This document shows positions 16,458 to 24,471 of a DNA stretch of 64,000 nucleotides, piece by piece. The notes beneath the pieces were generated by a model that searched no databases, was not told the DNA's origin, and worked only from the letters and a program-made list of their open reading frames with translations. Within the stretch, counting starts at the first letter, position 1. The number at the start of each line of letters is the position of its first letter. The position numbers were made by a program, and so were the translations under genes. Source of the DNA: Bradyrhizobium canariense (GTDB lineage Bacteria > Pseudomonadota > Alphaproteobacteria > Rhizobiales > Xanthobacteraceae); assembly GCF_019402665.1 (NCBI RefSeq), contig NZ_VSST01000034.1:1-64000 (forward strand). The letters are read 5' to 3'.

Positions 16458-17702
16458 TTACTTCATCGGCCAGATCGCCTCGGCGATCGCGGCCTGCGGC
16501 GGGAAGATGGTGACGAACTTGCCGCCGACATATTGCAGCAGCACCGGGTCGGCGTCGTTGTTCTGGCCCATCTCGTCGAACTTGACGCGCTTCCAGGGCA
16601 TGATGGTCTGCTCGCCCGGGATGTCGGTGGCGGCGAGCGCGTCGCGGATCTTCTCGCCGTCCGTCGACTTGGCGCGGCTGATGGCGTCGGCGAGGATGAT
16701 CAGGCCCATGAACTGACGCGAGGTGAGATCGTTGAAATCCTTGCCCGACCGCGTCTTGAACATCTCGTTGATCTTGCCGACCATCGGGCGCTTCTGCGCG
16801 AGATCGAGCGAGAAGGTGCCGCGCGAGATCACGCCTTCGAGCTTGTCGCCGACGGCGTCATAGAGCGCCTTCTCGGAGAAGCCGGCGTCCTGCGCCACGA
16901 TCGCGTTCGGCTTGTAACCGAGCTCGGCCATGGTCTTCACCAGCAGGATGCCGTCGGTGGTGTAGCTCGACGGCATCAGCACGTCGGCGTTGGCGCTCTT
17001 GAGCTGCTGCACCTCGGCCGAAAGCGAGGGCGAGTTGGCGCGATACTTGATGTCCGCGACGATCTTGTAGCCGCGCTCGCCGGCGATCTTGGCCTGGGCA
17101 TTGGCGGAATCGGTGCCGAAGATAGTGTCTTCGTGGAACAGCGACAGCGTCTCGATCTTGGTGCCCTTCTTCTTCAAGGCATCGAAGAAGTCGAACATCG
17201 CGGCCGAGTACATCTCGTCGTGCGGGGAGGCGCGGAAGTAATATTTCAGGCCGCGGCGATGCAGGCTGGGTGAGGAATTGTCGGCCGAGACGAACGGGAT
17301 CTGGTAGCGCTCGCAGATCTGGCTGACGGTGACGGCGACCGCGCTCTGATAGGTGCCGATGATGGCGCAGACCTTCTCCTGCGTGATCAGGCGCTCAGCT
17401 TCGGCACGGCCCTTCTGCGGATCGGCCTGATGGTCGGCGAACACGAGGCGCACTTTTGCGCCGCCGAGGCCCGGCAGGCCCTCGCCCTTGGCCAGGGGCA
17501 GGTCGAAATCCGTGGCCTTGTTGATGACCTCGAGCGCGGTCTCATAGGCCTTCTGCGCATCGACGCCCTGCTGCGCGCTGCCGCCGGAGAACGGATAGAT
17601 CACGCCGATCACGACTTCCGAAGTCTGTGCGCGCGCTGCCAGCGGCACGAGCGCGGCCGTAGCGGTGGCTCCCAACAATACGTCGCGGCGAGTGATCGTC
17701 AT
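16458..17702 (-). CDS. ABC transporter periplasmic substrate-binding protein (LivK/type I fold)
   Basis: 414 residues from ATG at 17700-17702, preceded by AGGGGAC. The frame is open much further upstream, but that part lies antisense to nothing sensible and overlaps the hydro-lyase gene out of frame. The N terminus 'MTITRRDVLLGATATAALVPLAARA' is a twin-arginine-type signal peptide with ARA cleavage. 'VVIGVIYPFSGGSAQQGVDAQKAYE' starts the type I periplasmic-binding fold and 'VCAIIGTYQSAVAVTVSQICERYQIPFVSADNSSPSL' forms the ligand pocket. It delivers ligand to the LivHMGF complex. The ligand is unknown; the adjacent hydro-lyase and carbamoylase suggest a nitrogenous carboxylate. Confidence 0.9.
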   Translation of the reverse strand: MTITRRDVLLGATATAALVPLAARAQTSEVVIGVIYPFSGGSAQQGVDAQKAYETALEVINKATDFDLPLAKGEGLPGLGGAKVRLVFADHQADPQKGRAEAERLITQEKVCAIIGTYQSAVAVTVSQICERYQIPFVSADNSSPSLHRRGLKYYFRASPHDEMYSAAMFDFFDALKKKGTKIETLSLFHEDTIFGTDSANAQAKIAGERGYKIVADIKYRANSPSLSAEVQQLKSANADVLMPSSYTTDGILLVKTMAELGYKPNAIVAQDAGFSEKALYDAVGDKLEGVISRGTFSLDLAQKRPMVGKINEMFKTRSGKDFNDLTSRQFMGLIILADAISRAKSTDGEKIRDALAATDIPGEQTIMPWKRVKFDEMGQNNDADPVLLQYVGGKFVTIFPPQAAIAEAIWPMK

Positions 17703-17791
17703 GGCAAAGTCCCCTGTTACTGAATTTCGGCTGATCGAATGAAGCGATTGATGGATGCGGTAAAGCTCGAAGAAGCAGCAAACGCTGCCCA

Positions 17792-18607
17792 CTAAATCAC
17801 GGCCATGGTCCTGTTCTTGAGATCCGTCACCAGCATCAGGCCCGGCGAATGCGTGATCGCGAACGGCAGCCTGGCAGCATTGATGACCGATTGCGGCGTC
17901 ACGCCGCACGCCCAGAACACCGGGATCTCGTCGTCTGCAACCGGGACCGGATCGCCGTAATCGGGCTTGGCGATGTCCTTGATGCCGATCAGATGCGGAT
18001 GGCCGAGATGCACGGGCGCGCCGTGCACGGCCGGATAGCGCGAGGTGATCTGCACCGCGCGGATCGCATCCGCCGGCTTGAACGGACGCATCGACACCAC
18101 CATGGGACCGGCGAAGGGACCGGACTCGCCGCAGGCGATGTTGGTGCGATACATCGGCACGCGCACATTGTGCTCGATGTGGCGGATCGGCATGCCCTCG
18201 TCGAGCAGCGCCTCTTCGAACGAGAAGGAGCAGCCGAGCACGAAGGTCACGAGATCGTCGCGCCAGTGCTTTGTCACATCGGTCGGCTCGTCCACGACCT
18301 CGCCGTCGCGCCAGACTCGATAGCGCGGCACGTCGGTGCGGATGTCGAGATCCGCGCCGAGCGCCGGGATGTGCGGACTGCCGACGTCGGACATGCCGAT
18401 GATCGGACACGGCTTGGGATTGAGCTGGCAGAAGCGGTGGAAGGCGCCGGCATATTCCGCCGGCAGGATCGCCAGATTGCCCTGGACGAAGCCGGGGGCA
18501 ACGCCGGCGGTGGAGGCGACCAGCCCCTCGCGGTAGGCGAGCCGCGCCTTGCGGCTCGGGAGGGTGTCGGGCGTTTCAGTTTGCTGCACTGCCACCAAAA
18601 CAGTCAT
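17792..18607 (-). CDS. Putative hydro-lyase, UPF0317/DUF1445 (YcsI) family
   Basis: 271 residues from ATG at 18605-18607, the usual full length of the family. Recognisable parts: 'FVQGNLAILPAEYAGAFHRFCQLNPKPCPIIG' near residue 40-70, 'TFVLGCSFSFEEALLDEGMPIRHIE' near 125-150, 'GPFAGPMVVSMRP' and 'PVFWACGVTPQ' near 235. Bacillus YcsI lies in the 5-oxoproline (pyroglutamate) utilisation region, and mammalian D-glutamate cyclase carries a related domain, so a role on a lactam or amino-acid-derived acid is plausible. First gene of the transporter operon (about 90 bases before the binding protein) and divergent from the LysR gene. Confidence 0.82.
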   Translation of the reverse strand: MTVLVAVQQTETPDTLPSRKARLAYREGLVASTAGVAPGFVQGNLAILPAEYAGAFHRFCQLNPKPCPIIGMSDVGSPHIPALGADLDIRTDVPRYRVWRDGEVVDEPTDVTKHWRDDLVTFVLGCSFSFEEALLDEGMPIRHIEHNVRVPMYRTNIACGESGPFAGPMVVSMRPFKPADAIRAVQITSRYPAVHGAPVHLGHPHLIGIKDIAKPDYGDPVPVADDEIPVFWACGVTPQSVINAARLPFAITHSPGLMLVTDLKNRTMAVI

Positions 18608-18690
18608 GAGATCGACCTGCCTATAAACTCGACAAAGACAAGCCAACACCACGCGTGCTATAAAGTCTAATCTTCCTTTCTAATCAATAT

Positions 18691-18709
18691 CGATAAATTT
18701 CATTTATCG
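18691..18709. promoter_or_regulatory. Candidate LysR operator in the divergent promoter region
   Basis: CGATAAA-N5-TTTATCG is a perfect seven-base inverted repeat (18691-18697 and 18703-18709) containing the T-N11-A LysR-box pattern (TAAATTTCATTTA). It stands 19 bases before the LysR start and about 85 bases before the hydro-lyase start, inside a markedly AT-rich 120-base gap. LysR proteins usually repress their own gene and activate the divergent one from such a site. Confidence 0.65.
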
Positions 18710-18727
18710 GACGGGAAAATCCTTCCA

Positions 18728-19645
18728 ATGCTGGACTTCAGATCAATCGAGACGTTTCTTTGGGTTGTGAAGCTCGGCAGCTTTCGCGGCGCCGCAGCAC
18801 GCCTCAACACCACCCAGCCGGCGATCTCGCAGCGCATCGCCCAGCTCGAGCGCGAGATGGGGGTGAAGCTGTTGAACCGCGACCACCGCGTGGCCTCGCC
18901 GACGCCGAGCGGCCGGCAGATGATGGTCTATGCGGAGAAGCTGATCGGCCTGCGCGCCGCGATGATCGCCGAGATCGGCGACCGCTCGGCGATGCGCGGC
19001 GTGATGCGGCTCGGCGTCGCCGAGACCATCGTGCACACCTGGCTGCCGCGGCTGGTGAAGAGCATGAACGAGGTCTATCCGAACCTGTCGCTGGAGATCG
19101 AGGTCGACATCACGCCGAACCTGACCGCGCGCCTGCTTGCGCAGGAGATCGAGCTGGCTTTCGTGGTGGGGCCGCTCTCTGCCTCCGGGGTGCACAATCG
19201 CGTCCTCGCCGACTATCCGATCGGCTTTCTCGCCAGCCCCTCGCTCGGCCTCGGCCATGGACCGGTCACGCGGGCCGAGCTCGCGCGGTTTCCGATCATC
19301 ACGTTTCCGCGGAAGACGCGGCCCTACGAAGTCGTGCGCGAAGTGTTCGACCGGCCGGAGCTGCCGCCGATCCGGCTGCACGCCTCCGCCTCGCTTGCGA
19401 CCGTCATCCACATGGCGGTCGAGGGTCTCGGCATCGCCGTGATCCCCGACGCCATCGTCGAGAGCGAGCTCGCAGACGGGCGACTGCAACTGCTCGACAC
19501 CGATCTCAAAATCGCGCCGCTGACATTCACCGCGAGCTGGCTCGCCTCGCCCGACGTCGTGGCGGTGGAGCGGGTCGCAGAGCTTGCATGTCAGATTGCG
19601 CAGAGCAGCCTCGCAGTTGACGCGCCCGCGCCGGCGCGTCATTGA
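18728..19645 (+). CDS. LysR-family transcriptional regulator
   Basis: 305 residues from ATG at 18728. N-terminal winged helix: 'FLWVVKLGSFRGAAARLNTTQPAISQRIAQLEREMGVKLLNR' at about 9-50. The C-terminal effector domain begins about 90 with 'GVMRLGVAETIVHTWLPRLVKSMNEVYPNLSLEIEVD' in the usual LysR substrate-binding fold. It is divergent from the hydro-lyase and ABC importer operon and 32 bases before the carbamoyl hydrolase gene, so it may be cotranscribed with it. Its position suggests it controls both arms of the cluster in response to a pathway intermediate. Confidence 0.92.
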   Translation: MLDFRSIETFLWVVKLGSFRGAAARLNTTQPAISQRIAQLEREMGVKLLNRDHRVASPTPSGRQMMVYAEKLIGLRAAMIAEIGDRSAMRGVMRLGVAETIVHTWLPRLVKSMNEVYPNLSLEIEVDITPNLTARLLAQEIELAFVVGPLSASGVHNRVLADYPIGFLASPSLGLGHGPVTRAELARFPIITFPRKTRPYEVVREVFDRPELPPIRLHASASLATVIHMAVEGLGIAVIPDAIVESELADGRLQLLDTDLKIAPLTFTASWLASPDVVAVERVAELACQIAQSSLAVDAPAPARH

Positions 19646-19677
19646 AACAGGCGCCGGACAATTGAGAGACTGACCGC

Positions 19678-20928
19678 ATGAGCCGAGCCGCCACCAATTT
19701 GCAAATCGATTCCGCCCGCCTCTGGGGCTCCATCCACGAGACCGCGCAGTTCGGCGCGACGGCCAAGGGCGGCGTGCGGCGGCTGACGCTGAGCGCGGAG
19801 GACAAGCTGGTGCGCGACTGGTTCCGCAAGGCCTGCGAGGACGCCGGCTTAGAGGTGCACACCGATGCGCTCGGCTCGCAATTCGGCCTGCGCAAGGGTC
19901 GCGACATGTCGAAGCTGCCCGTCGGCATCGGCTCGCATCTCGACACCCAGCCCACCGGCGGCAAATATGACGGCATTCTGGGAACGCTCGGTGCGCTCGA
20001 AGTGATCCGCACGCTGAACGATGCCGGAATCGAAACCGAAGCGCCGATCTGCGTCGTCAACTGGACCAACGAAGAGGGCTCACGCTTCGCTCCCGCGATG
20101 ATGGCCTCCGCCGCCTATGTCGGCGACTTCACCACCGACGACATCCTGTCGCGCAAGGACGCCGATGGCACCACCATCGGCCAGGCGCTCGACGGCATCG
20201 GCTATCGCGGCGACAAGCCGGTCGGGTTCCAGAAGCTCGGCTGCTTCGTCGAGCTGCACATCGAGCAGGGCCCGATCCTGGAGGCCGAAGGCAAGACCAT
20301 CGGTGTGGTCGATTCCGGCCAGGGCGTGCTCTGGTACGACGGCAAGATTTCCGGCTTCGAGAGTCATGCCGGATCGACACCGATGCCGCTGCGGCGCGAT
20401 GCGCTGGCGACGCTGTCCGAGATCGTGCTGGCGATGGAAGCCATTGCGAGGAAGCACGGGCCGAAGGCAGTCGGCACCATCGGCGAGGCCGTGATCGCAA
20501 ACCCTTCACGCAACGTCATTCCCGGCGAGATCGCCTTCACCATGGATTGCCGCAGCGCGGATGACGCGATCATGGATGCGCTCGATCGCGATCTTCGTAG
20601 CGCGATTGCCGAGATCGCCGCACGCCGCAAGGTCGAGGTGAAGATCGACCTGGTCTGGCGCAAGCCGCCGACGCATTTCGATCCGAAGCTCATTGCAGCG
20701 GTGGAAAACGCGGCGAAGACGCTCGGCTACTCCTCTCGCCGCATTACCTCCGGCGCCGGCCACGACGCCTGCAATCTCAACACAATCATGCCCGCCGCAA
20801 TGGTGTTCGTGCCCTGCAAGGACGGCATCAGCCACAACGAGCTGGAAGACGCTACGCAGCCCGATTGCGCCGCGGGCACCAACGTCCTCATGCACACGGT
20901 GCTGGCGATCGCCGGCGTCGCATCCTGA
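19678..20928 (+). CDS. Zn-dependent M20 amidohydrolase, N-carbamoyl-amino acid hydrolase / beta-ureidopropionase type
   Basis: 416 residues, the usual size of HyuC/AmaB-type enzymes. Metal-binding residues are visible in 'GIGSHLDTQPTGGKYDGILGTLGALE' (His and Asp, about 80-105), 'NWTNEEGSRF' (Glu-Glu, about 125), 'LHIEQGPILE' (His, about 195) and the late 'DGISHNELED' (His, about 385). The dimerisation lid contains 'SHAGSTPMPLRRDA'. The family cleaves N-carbamoyl amino acids, beta-ureidopropionate or allantoate, releasing ammonia and CO2. It follows the LysR gene and precedes two dehydrogenases, which would suit a ureido-acid pathway. Exact substrate uncertain. Confidence 0.88.
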   Translation: MSRAATNLQIDSARLWGSIHETAQFGATAKGGVRRLTLSAEDKLVRDWFRKACEDAGLEVHTDALGSQFGLRKGRDMSKLPVGIGSHLDTQPTGGKYDGILGTLGALEVIRTLNDAGIETEAPICVVNWTNEEGSRFAPAMMASAAYVGDFTTDDILSRKDADGTTIGQALDGIGYRGDKPVGFQKLGCFVELHIEQGPILEAEGKTIGVVDSGQGVLWYDGKISGFESHAGSTPMPLRRDALATLSEIVLAMEAIARKHGPKAVGTIGEAVIANPSRNVIPGEIAFTMDCRSADDAIMDALDRDLRSAIAEIAARRKVEVKIDLVWRKPPTHFDPKLIAAVENAAKTLGYSSRRITSGAGHDACNLNTIMPAAMVFVPCKDGISHNELEDATQPDCAAGTNVLMHTVLAIAGVAS

Positions 20929-20940
20929 CCGGAGAGAATC

Positions 20941-21852
20941 ATGCGCGGAGTTTTCGTCGACGCCAATGAAGCCCTCGCCGTGATCTTGGAGCGGCTGGAG
21001 CAACCGCGCGATCCCAAGGTGCGGATCCACAGGGATCCCGACATCAAGCCCGAGCAATATCCCGAGATCCTCGACGGCGCCGAGATCGCGATCGTCGACC
21101 ACACCGCGCTGCCGACCGATGTCGCAAAGAAGTGCGCGGGGCTGAAGCATGTCGTGTTCCTCGGCACCGGCGCGCGCAGCTACATGAACCCGGAGGAGCT
21201 CGCTGAGCTCGGCATCTCCGTGCACCTGATCAAGGGCTATGGCGACACGGCGGTGGCGGAATGCGCGATCGCGCTGATGTGGGCTTCGGCCCGCGTCATC
21301 GCGATGATGGACCGCGAGATGCGCGGCGGAAACTGGCTGCGCGAAGACGGCATGCAGCTCACGGGCAAGACGCTCGGCCTGATCGGCTTCGGCGGTATTG
21401 CCGCGGAGGTCGCGCGCATTGCCTCGGGCAGCGGCATGAAGGTGATCGCCTGGAACCGCTCGCCGAAGAGCTATCCGGGCGTGGAATTTGTCGATCTCGA
21501 TTCGGTGTTGGCGAGAGCAGACGTCGTATCGCTGCATCTGCTGCTCAACGACGAGACGCGCGGCATGATCACCCGCGAGATGATCGCGAAGATGAAGCCG
21601 GGCGTCATCCTCATCAACACCGCCCGCGCCGCCGTCGTCGACGAGGCCGCCATGATCGATGCGCTGAAGTCGGGCCACATCCGCCATGCCGGCCTCGACG
21701 TCTTCAACATCGAGCCATTGCCCGGCGATCATCCGCTGACCAAGCTGCCGAACGTAACGTTGTCGGCGCATTCGGCGTTCCGGACCCCGGAAGCGAGCGA
21801 GAACCTCATTTATGCGGCGTGGGAGCACTGCCGCCGGATCGTGAAAACGTAG
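20941..21852 (+). CDS. D-isomer-specific 2-hydroxyacid dehydrogenase, NAD(P)-dependent
   Basis: 303 residues starting 12 bases after the hydrolase stop. Nucleotide site 'GLIGFGGIAAEVARI' at about 145-159. The catalytic triad is complete: Arg in 'INTARAAVVDE', Glu in 'DVFNIEPLPGD' and His in 'NVTLSAHSAFRT'. The family reduces 2-oxo acids or oxidises D-2-hydroxy acids, and phosphoglycerate dehydrogenase is a relative. Shorter than SerA and without a C-terminal ACT domain, so not a serine biosynthesis enzyme. The TAG stop is part of the downstream palindromic repeat. Likely acts on an oxo acid made after deamination in the same cluster. Confidence 0.88.
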   Translation: MRGVFVDANEALAVILERLEQPRDPKVRIHRDPDIKPEQYPEILDGAEIAIVDHTALPTDVAKKCAGLKHVVFLGTGARSYMNPEELAELGISVHLIKGYGDTAVAECAIALMWASARVIAMMDREMRGGNWLREDGMQLTGKTLGLIGFGGIAAEVARIASGSGMKVIAWNRSPKSYPGVEFVDLDSVLARADVVSLHLLLNDETRGMITREMIAKMKPGVILINTARAAVVDEAAMIDALKSGHIRHAGLDVFNIEPLPGDHPLTKLPNVTLSAHSAFRTPEASENLIYAAWEHCRRIVKT

Positions 21853-21938
21853 GGTGGGTTAGCGAAGCGTAACCCACCACCCTCGACGTTCGCGAAGACA
21901 GAAGAGGTGGGTTACGGCTTCGCCTAACCCACCCTACG
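21848..21938. repeat. Palindromic repeat, family A (copy 2)
   Basis: CGTAGGGTGGGTTAGCGAAG at the left and its inverse ending CTAACCCACCCTACG at the right, with a nested GTAACCCACC pair. Copy 1 is at 594-684. The left arm includes the stop codon (21850-21852) of the hydroxyacid dehydrogenase, so the element begins within the coding sequence. Confidence 0.88.
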
Positions 21939-21973
21939 CACCGCAATCTTGGAAAGGGATAAGAGCACCAACA

Positions 21974-23047
21974 ATGGCCGACTATCGCACCATCAAGGCA
22001 CAGCCGCTCATCGAAGCCATCAGTGCCATCGTCAAGGCCGGCGGCTCCACGGACCGCGAGGCCGAGCTCGTGTCCACCAATCTGGTCGAGGCCAACCTCA
22101 AGGGACACGACTCGCACGGCGTCGGCATGATCCCGCGCTATGTCCAGAGCGTCACCACGGGCGGCCTCGCCGTGAACCGGCACGTCAAGGTCGTGCTCGA
22201 CACCGGTCCGCTGCTCACGCTCGACGGCCTCACCGGCTACGGGCAGGTCATCGGCCATGAAGCGATGGAGCTCGCAGCCGAGCGCGCCAAGCGCAACGGC
22301 GTGTGTCTCGTCGGCCTCTCGAATTCACATCACATCGGCCGCATCGGCCACTGGGCCGAGCAGTGCATCGACCACGGACTGGTCTCGATTCACTTCGTCA
22401 ACGTGATCTCGCGCCCGATCGTGGCGCCCTGGGGCGGCAGCGATGGGCGCCACGGCACCAACCCGTTCTGCGTCGGCATCCCGCGCGCGGACAAGGACCC
22501 CATCGTGCTCGACTTCGCCACCAGCAGGATCGCGCAGGGCAAGACCCGCGTCGCCCACAACAAGGGCGTCGAGCTCGAGCCCGGCACCATCATCGATAAC
22601 GAGGGCAAGCCGACCACCAACCCGCGCTACACCGTGATCCCGCCGTACGGCGCCATCCTGCCGTTCGGCGAGCACAAGGGTTCGGGACTCGCGCTGGTGT
22701 GCGAAATCCTCGGCGGCGCGCTCTCCGGCGGAGAGGTGGTCAAGGGCCCGTCCGATGGCAAGTACAACGTCCTCAATGGCATGCTCTCGATCATCATCGA
22801 TCCGGCCAAGCTCGGCACCGCGGAGAATCTCGCGCGCGAAGTCGAGAGCTTCGTCGCGTGGCACACGGGCTCACCGCCGGCCCCCGGCGTCGACAAGGTG
22901 AAGATCGCCGGCGAGCCCGAGCGCGAGACGAAGAAGAAGCGGCTCGCGGAAGGCATCCCGGTCGATCCGACCACCTGGCGGGATATTTTGCTGGCCGGGA
23001 AAACGTTTGGGCTGGATCAGGCGGCGATCGAGAAGATCGCGGGGTAG
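21974..23047 (+). CDS. Malate/L-lactate/ureidoglycolate dehydrogenase family (LDH2/MDH2) oxidoreductase
   Basis: 357 residues from ATG at 21974, preceded by GGAAAGGGAT. Family marks: 'DSHGVGMIPRYVQSV' at about 44-58 with the catalytic His, 'SNSHHIGRIGHWAEQCIDHGL' at about 115-135, 'VAPWGGSDGRHGTNPFCVGIPR' and 'FGEHKGSGLALVCEILGGALSGG'. These NAD(P) enzymes lack a Rossmann fold and oxidise (S)-2-hydroxy acids such as malate, sulfolactate or ureidoglycolate (AllD). With the upstream carbamoyl hydrolase, a ureidoglycolate-like or other 2-hydroxy acid substrate is possible. Cotranscription with the upstream genes would have to pass the family A hairpin. Confidence 0.87.
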   Translation: MADYRTIKAQPLIEAISAIVKAGGSTDREAELVSTNLVEANLKGHDSHGVGMIPRYVQSVTTGGLAVNRHVKVVLDTGPLLTLDGLTGYGQVIGHEAMELAAERAKRNGVCLVGLSNSHHIGRIGHWAEQCIDHGLVSIHFVNVISRPIVAPWGGSDGRHGTNPFCVGIPRADKDPIVLDFATSRIAQGKTRVAHNKGVELEPGTIIDNEGKPTTNPRYTVIPPYGAILPFGEHKGSGLALVCEILGGALSGGEVVKGPSDGKYNVLNGMLSIIIDPAKLGTAENLAREVESFVAWHTGSPPAPGVDKVKIAGEPERETKKKRLAEGIPVDPTTWRDILLAGKTFGLDQAAIEKIAG

Positions 23048-23068
23048 TGAGACAGAGCACGCGGCTCT

Positions 23069-23232
23069 TCCCTTCTCCCCTTGTGGGAGAAGGTGGCGCG
23101 AAGCGCCGGATGAGGGGTCTCTCTCCACGAAGAGAAATGCACAATTGAGAGGTCTGTCTCCGCGGAGACAACCCCTCACCCGTCTTCGATGCTTCGCATC
23201 GAAGCCACCCTCCCCCACAAGGGGGAGGGACA
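23069..23232. repeat. Compound palindromic repeat, family E
   Basis: TTCTCCCCTTGTGGGAGAAGG with GCGCGAAGCGCC and GATGAGGGGT on the left, and ACCCCTCACCC, a TCGATGCTTCGCATCGA hairpin and CCCTCCCCCACAAGGGGGAGGG on the right. Together they make a nested inverted structure between the convergent LDH2-family and tartrate-type dehydrogenase genes. Confidence 0.82.
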
Positions 23233-23240
23233 GGAGCGCT

Positions 23241-24314
23241 CTAATCCACCATGTCCGCGACCGCCTTGCCGCAAGCCGTGGTGTCGGCGTTGCCGCCGAG
23301 ATCCTTGGTGCGGAGCGTGCGCTCCGCCAGCGTGCGCTCGATCGCATCGACGATCGACTTGCCGGCTTGCTTCTCGCCGAGATGCTCGAGCATCATCGCG
23401 CCGGACCAGATTGCGCCGATCGGATTGGCGATGCCCTGCCCCGCGATGTCGGGCGCCGAGCCGTGCACCGGCTCGAACACGGACGGGAAATTGCCCTCGG
23501 GGTTGATGTTGCCTGACGGCGCGATGCCGATGGTGCCGGTGCAGGCCGGGCCGAGATCGGACAGGATGTCGCCAAACAAATTGGAGCCGACCACGACGTC
23601 GAACCAATCCGGGTGGAGCACGAAGTTCGCCGTCAAAATATCGATGTGGTACTTGTCCCACTTCACGCCCGGAAACTTCTTCGCCATCGCCTCCACGCGC
23701 TCGTCCCAATAGGGCATGGTGATGGAGATGCCGTTCGACTTGGTCGCCGACGTCAGGTGCTTCTTCGGCCGCGACTGCGCGAGCTCGAAGGCGAACTTCA
23801 GGATGCGATCGACGCCGATGCGGGTCATCACCGTCTGCTGCGTCACAAACTCGCGGTCGGTGTCCGGGAACATGCGGCCGCCGACGGAAGAATATTCGCC
23901 TTCGGTGTTCTCGCGCACCACCCAGAAATCAATGTCGCCGGGCTTGCGGTTGGCCAGCGGGGACGGAACGCCCGGCATCAGGCGTACCGGGCGCAGATTC
24001 ACATACTGGTCGAACTCGCGGCGAAACTTGATCAGCGAGCCCCACAGCGAGACGTGATCCGGAATCTTGGCCGGCCAGCCGACCGCGCCGAAATAGATGG
24101 CGTCGTGCTTGCCGATCTTATCCTTCCAATCGTCCGGCATCATCTGGCCGTGCTTCTCGTAATAGTCCCAGGACGAGAAGTCGAAATGATCGAAATGAAG
24201 GGACACCCCGTGCCTCTTCGCCGCGGTCTCCAGAACGCGCAGACCCTCCGGCATCACTTCCTTGCCGATGCCGTCGCCAGGAATGACCGCGATCCGGTAT
24301 TGTTTCTTGCTCAT
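23241..24314 (-). CDS. Tartrate / D-malate dehydrogenase (decarboxylating), isopropylmalate dehydrogenase family
   Basis: 357 residues from ATG at 24312-24314. 'IAVIPGDGIGKEVMPEGLRVLE' at about 8-29, 'NLRPVRLMPGVPSPL' (substrate Arg residues), 'VVRENTEGEYSSVGG', catalytic Lys-Asp region 'DILTANFVLHPDWFDVVVGSNLFGDILSDLGPA', and 'PVHGSAPDIAGQGIANP' for NAD. Proteins of this length and these motifs are the TtuC/DmlA group, which oxidise L-tartrate, D-malate or similar 2-hydroxy diacids. It is divergent from the SDR gene across a 157-base gap with a strong dyad. True isopropylmalate dehydrogenase is less likely because leu genes are absent here. Confidence 0.88.
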   Translation of the reverse strand: MSKKQYRIAVIPGDGIGKEVMPEGLRVLETAAKRHGVSLHFDHFDFSSWDYYEKHGQMMPDDWKDKIGKHDAIYFGAVGWPAKIPDHVSLWGSLIKFRREFDQYVNLRPVRLMPGVPSPLANRKPGDIDFWVVRENTEGEYSSVGGRMFPDTDREFVTQQTVMTRIGVDRILKFAFELAQSRPKKHLTSATKSNGISITMPYWDERVEAMAKKFPGVKWDKYHIDILTANFVLHPDWFDVVVGSNLFGDILSDLGPACTGTIGIAPSGNINPEGNFPSVFEPVHGSAPDIAGQGIANPIGAIWSGAMMLEHLGEKQAGKSIVDAIERTLAERTLRTKDLGGNADTTACGKAVADMVD

Positions 24315-24348
24315 CGAGAACGTCCTTGATTGCTCCGGCAGCCGCCGC

Positions 24349-24410
24349 CTTTTTGACCGCACTGCAATGGACCAAACGCGGCGGCAGTGCAACGCTGCAC
24401 TGCAATGTTG
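24349..24410. promoter_or_regulatory. Divergent regulatory region with an eight-base dyad
   Basis: GCAGTGCA-N4-TGCACTGC (24384-24391 and 24396-24403) is a perfect inverted repeat. The sequence GCACTGCAATG also occurs as a direct repeat (24359-24369 and 24397-24407). It is located between the divergent tartrate-type dehydrogenase and SDR genes and is a good candidate operator. No regulator is next to it; the nearest is the LysR gene at 18728. Confidence 0.5.
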
Positions 24411-24471
24411 ACCATGGCGCGGCCGACCGCCTACTGATTTTATTCCCGTTCCTCTCCTGCGAGTGACTCCC

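Noticed and set aside
16458..18410. Apparent 650-residue minus-strand protein that would join the hydro-lyase region to the binding protein
   Set aside because: The upstream part is the hydro-lyase gene read in the wrong frame. The binding protein has its own ribosome site, ATG and signal peptide at 17702.
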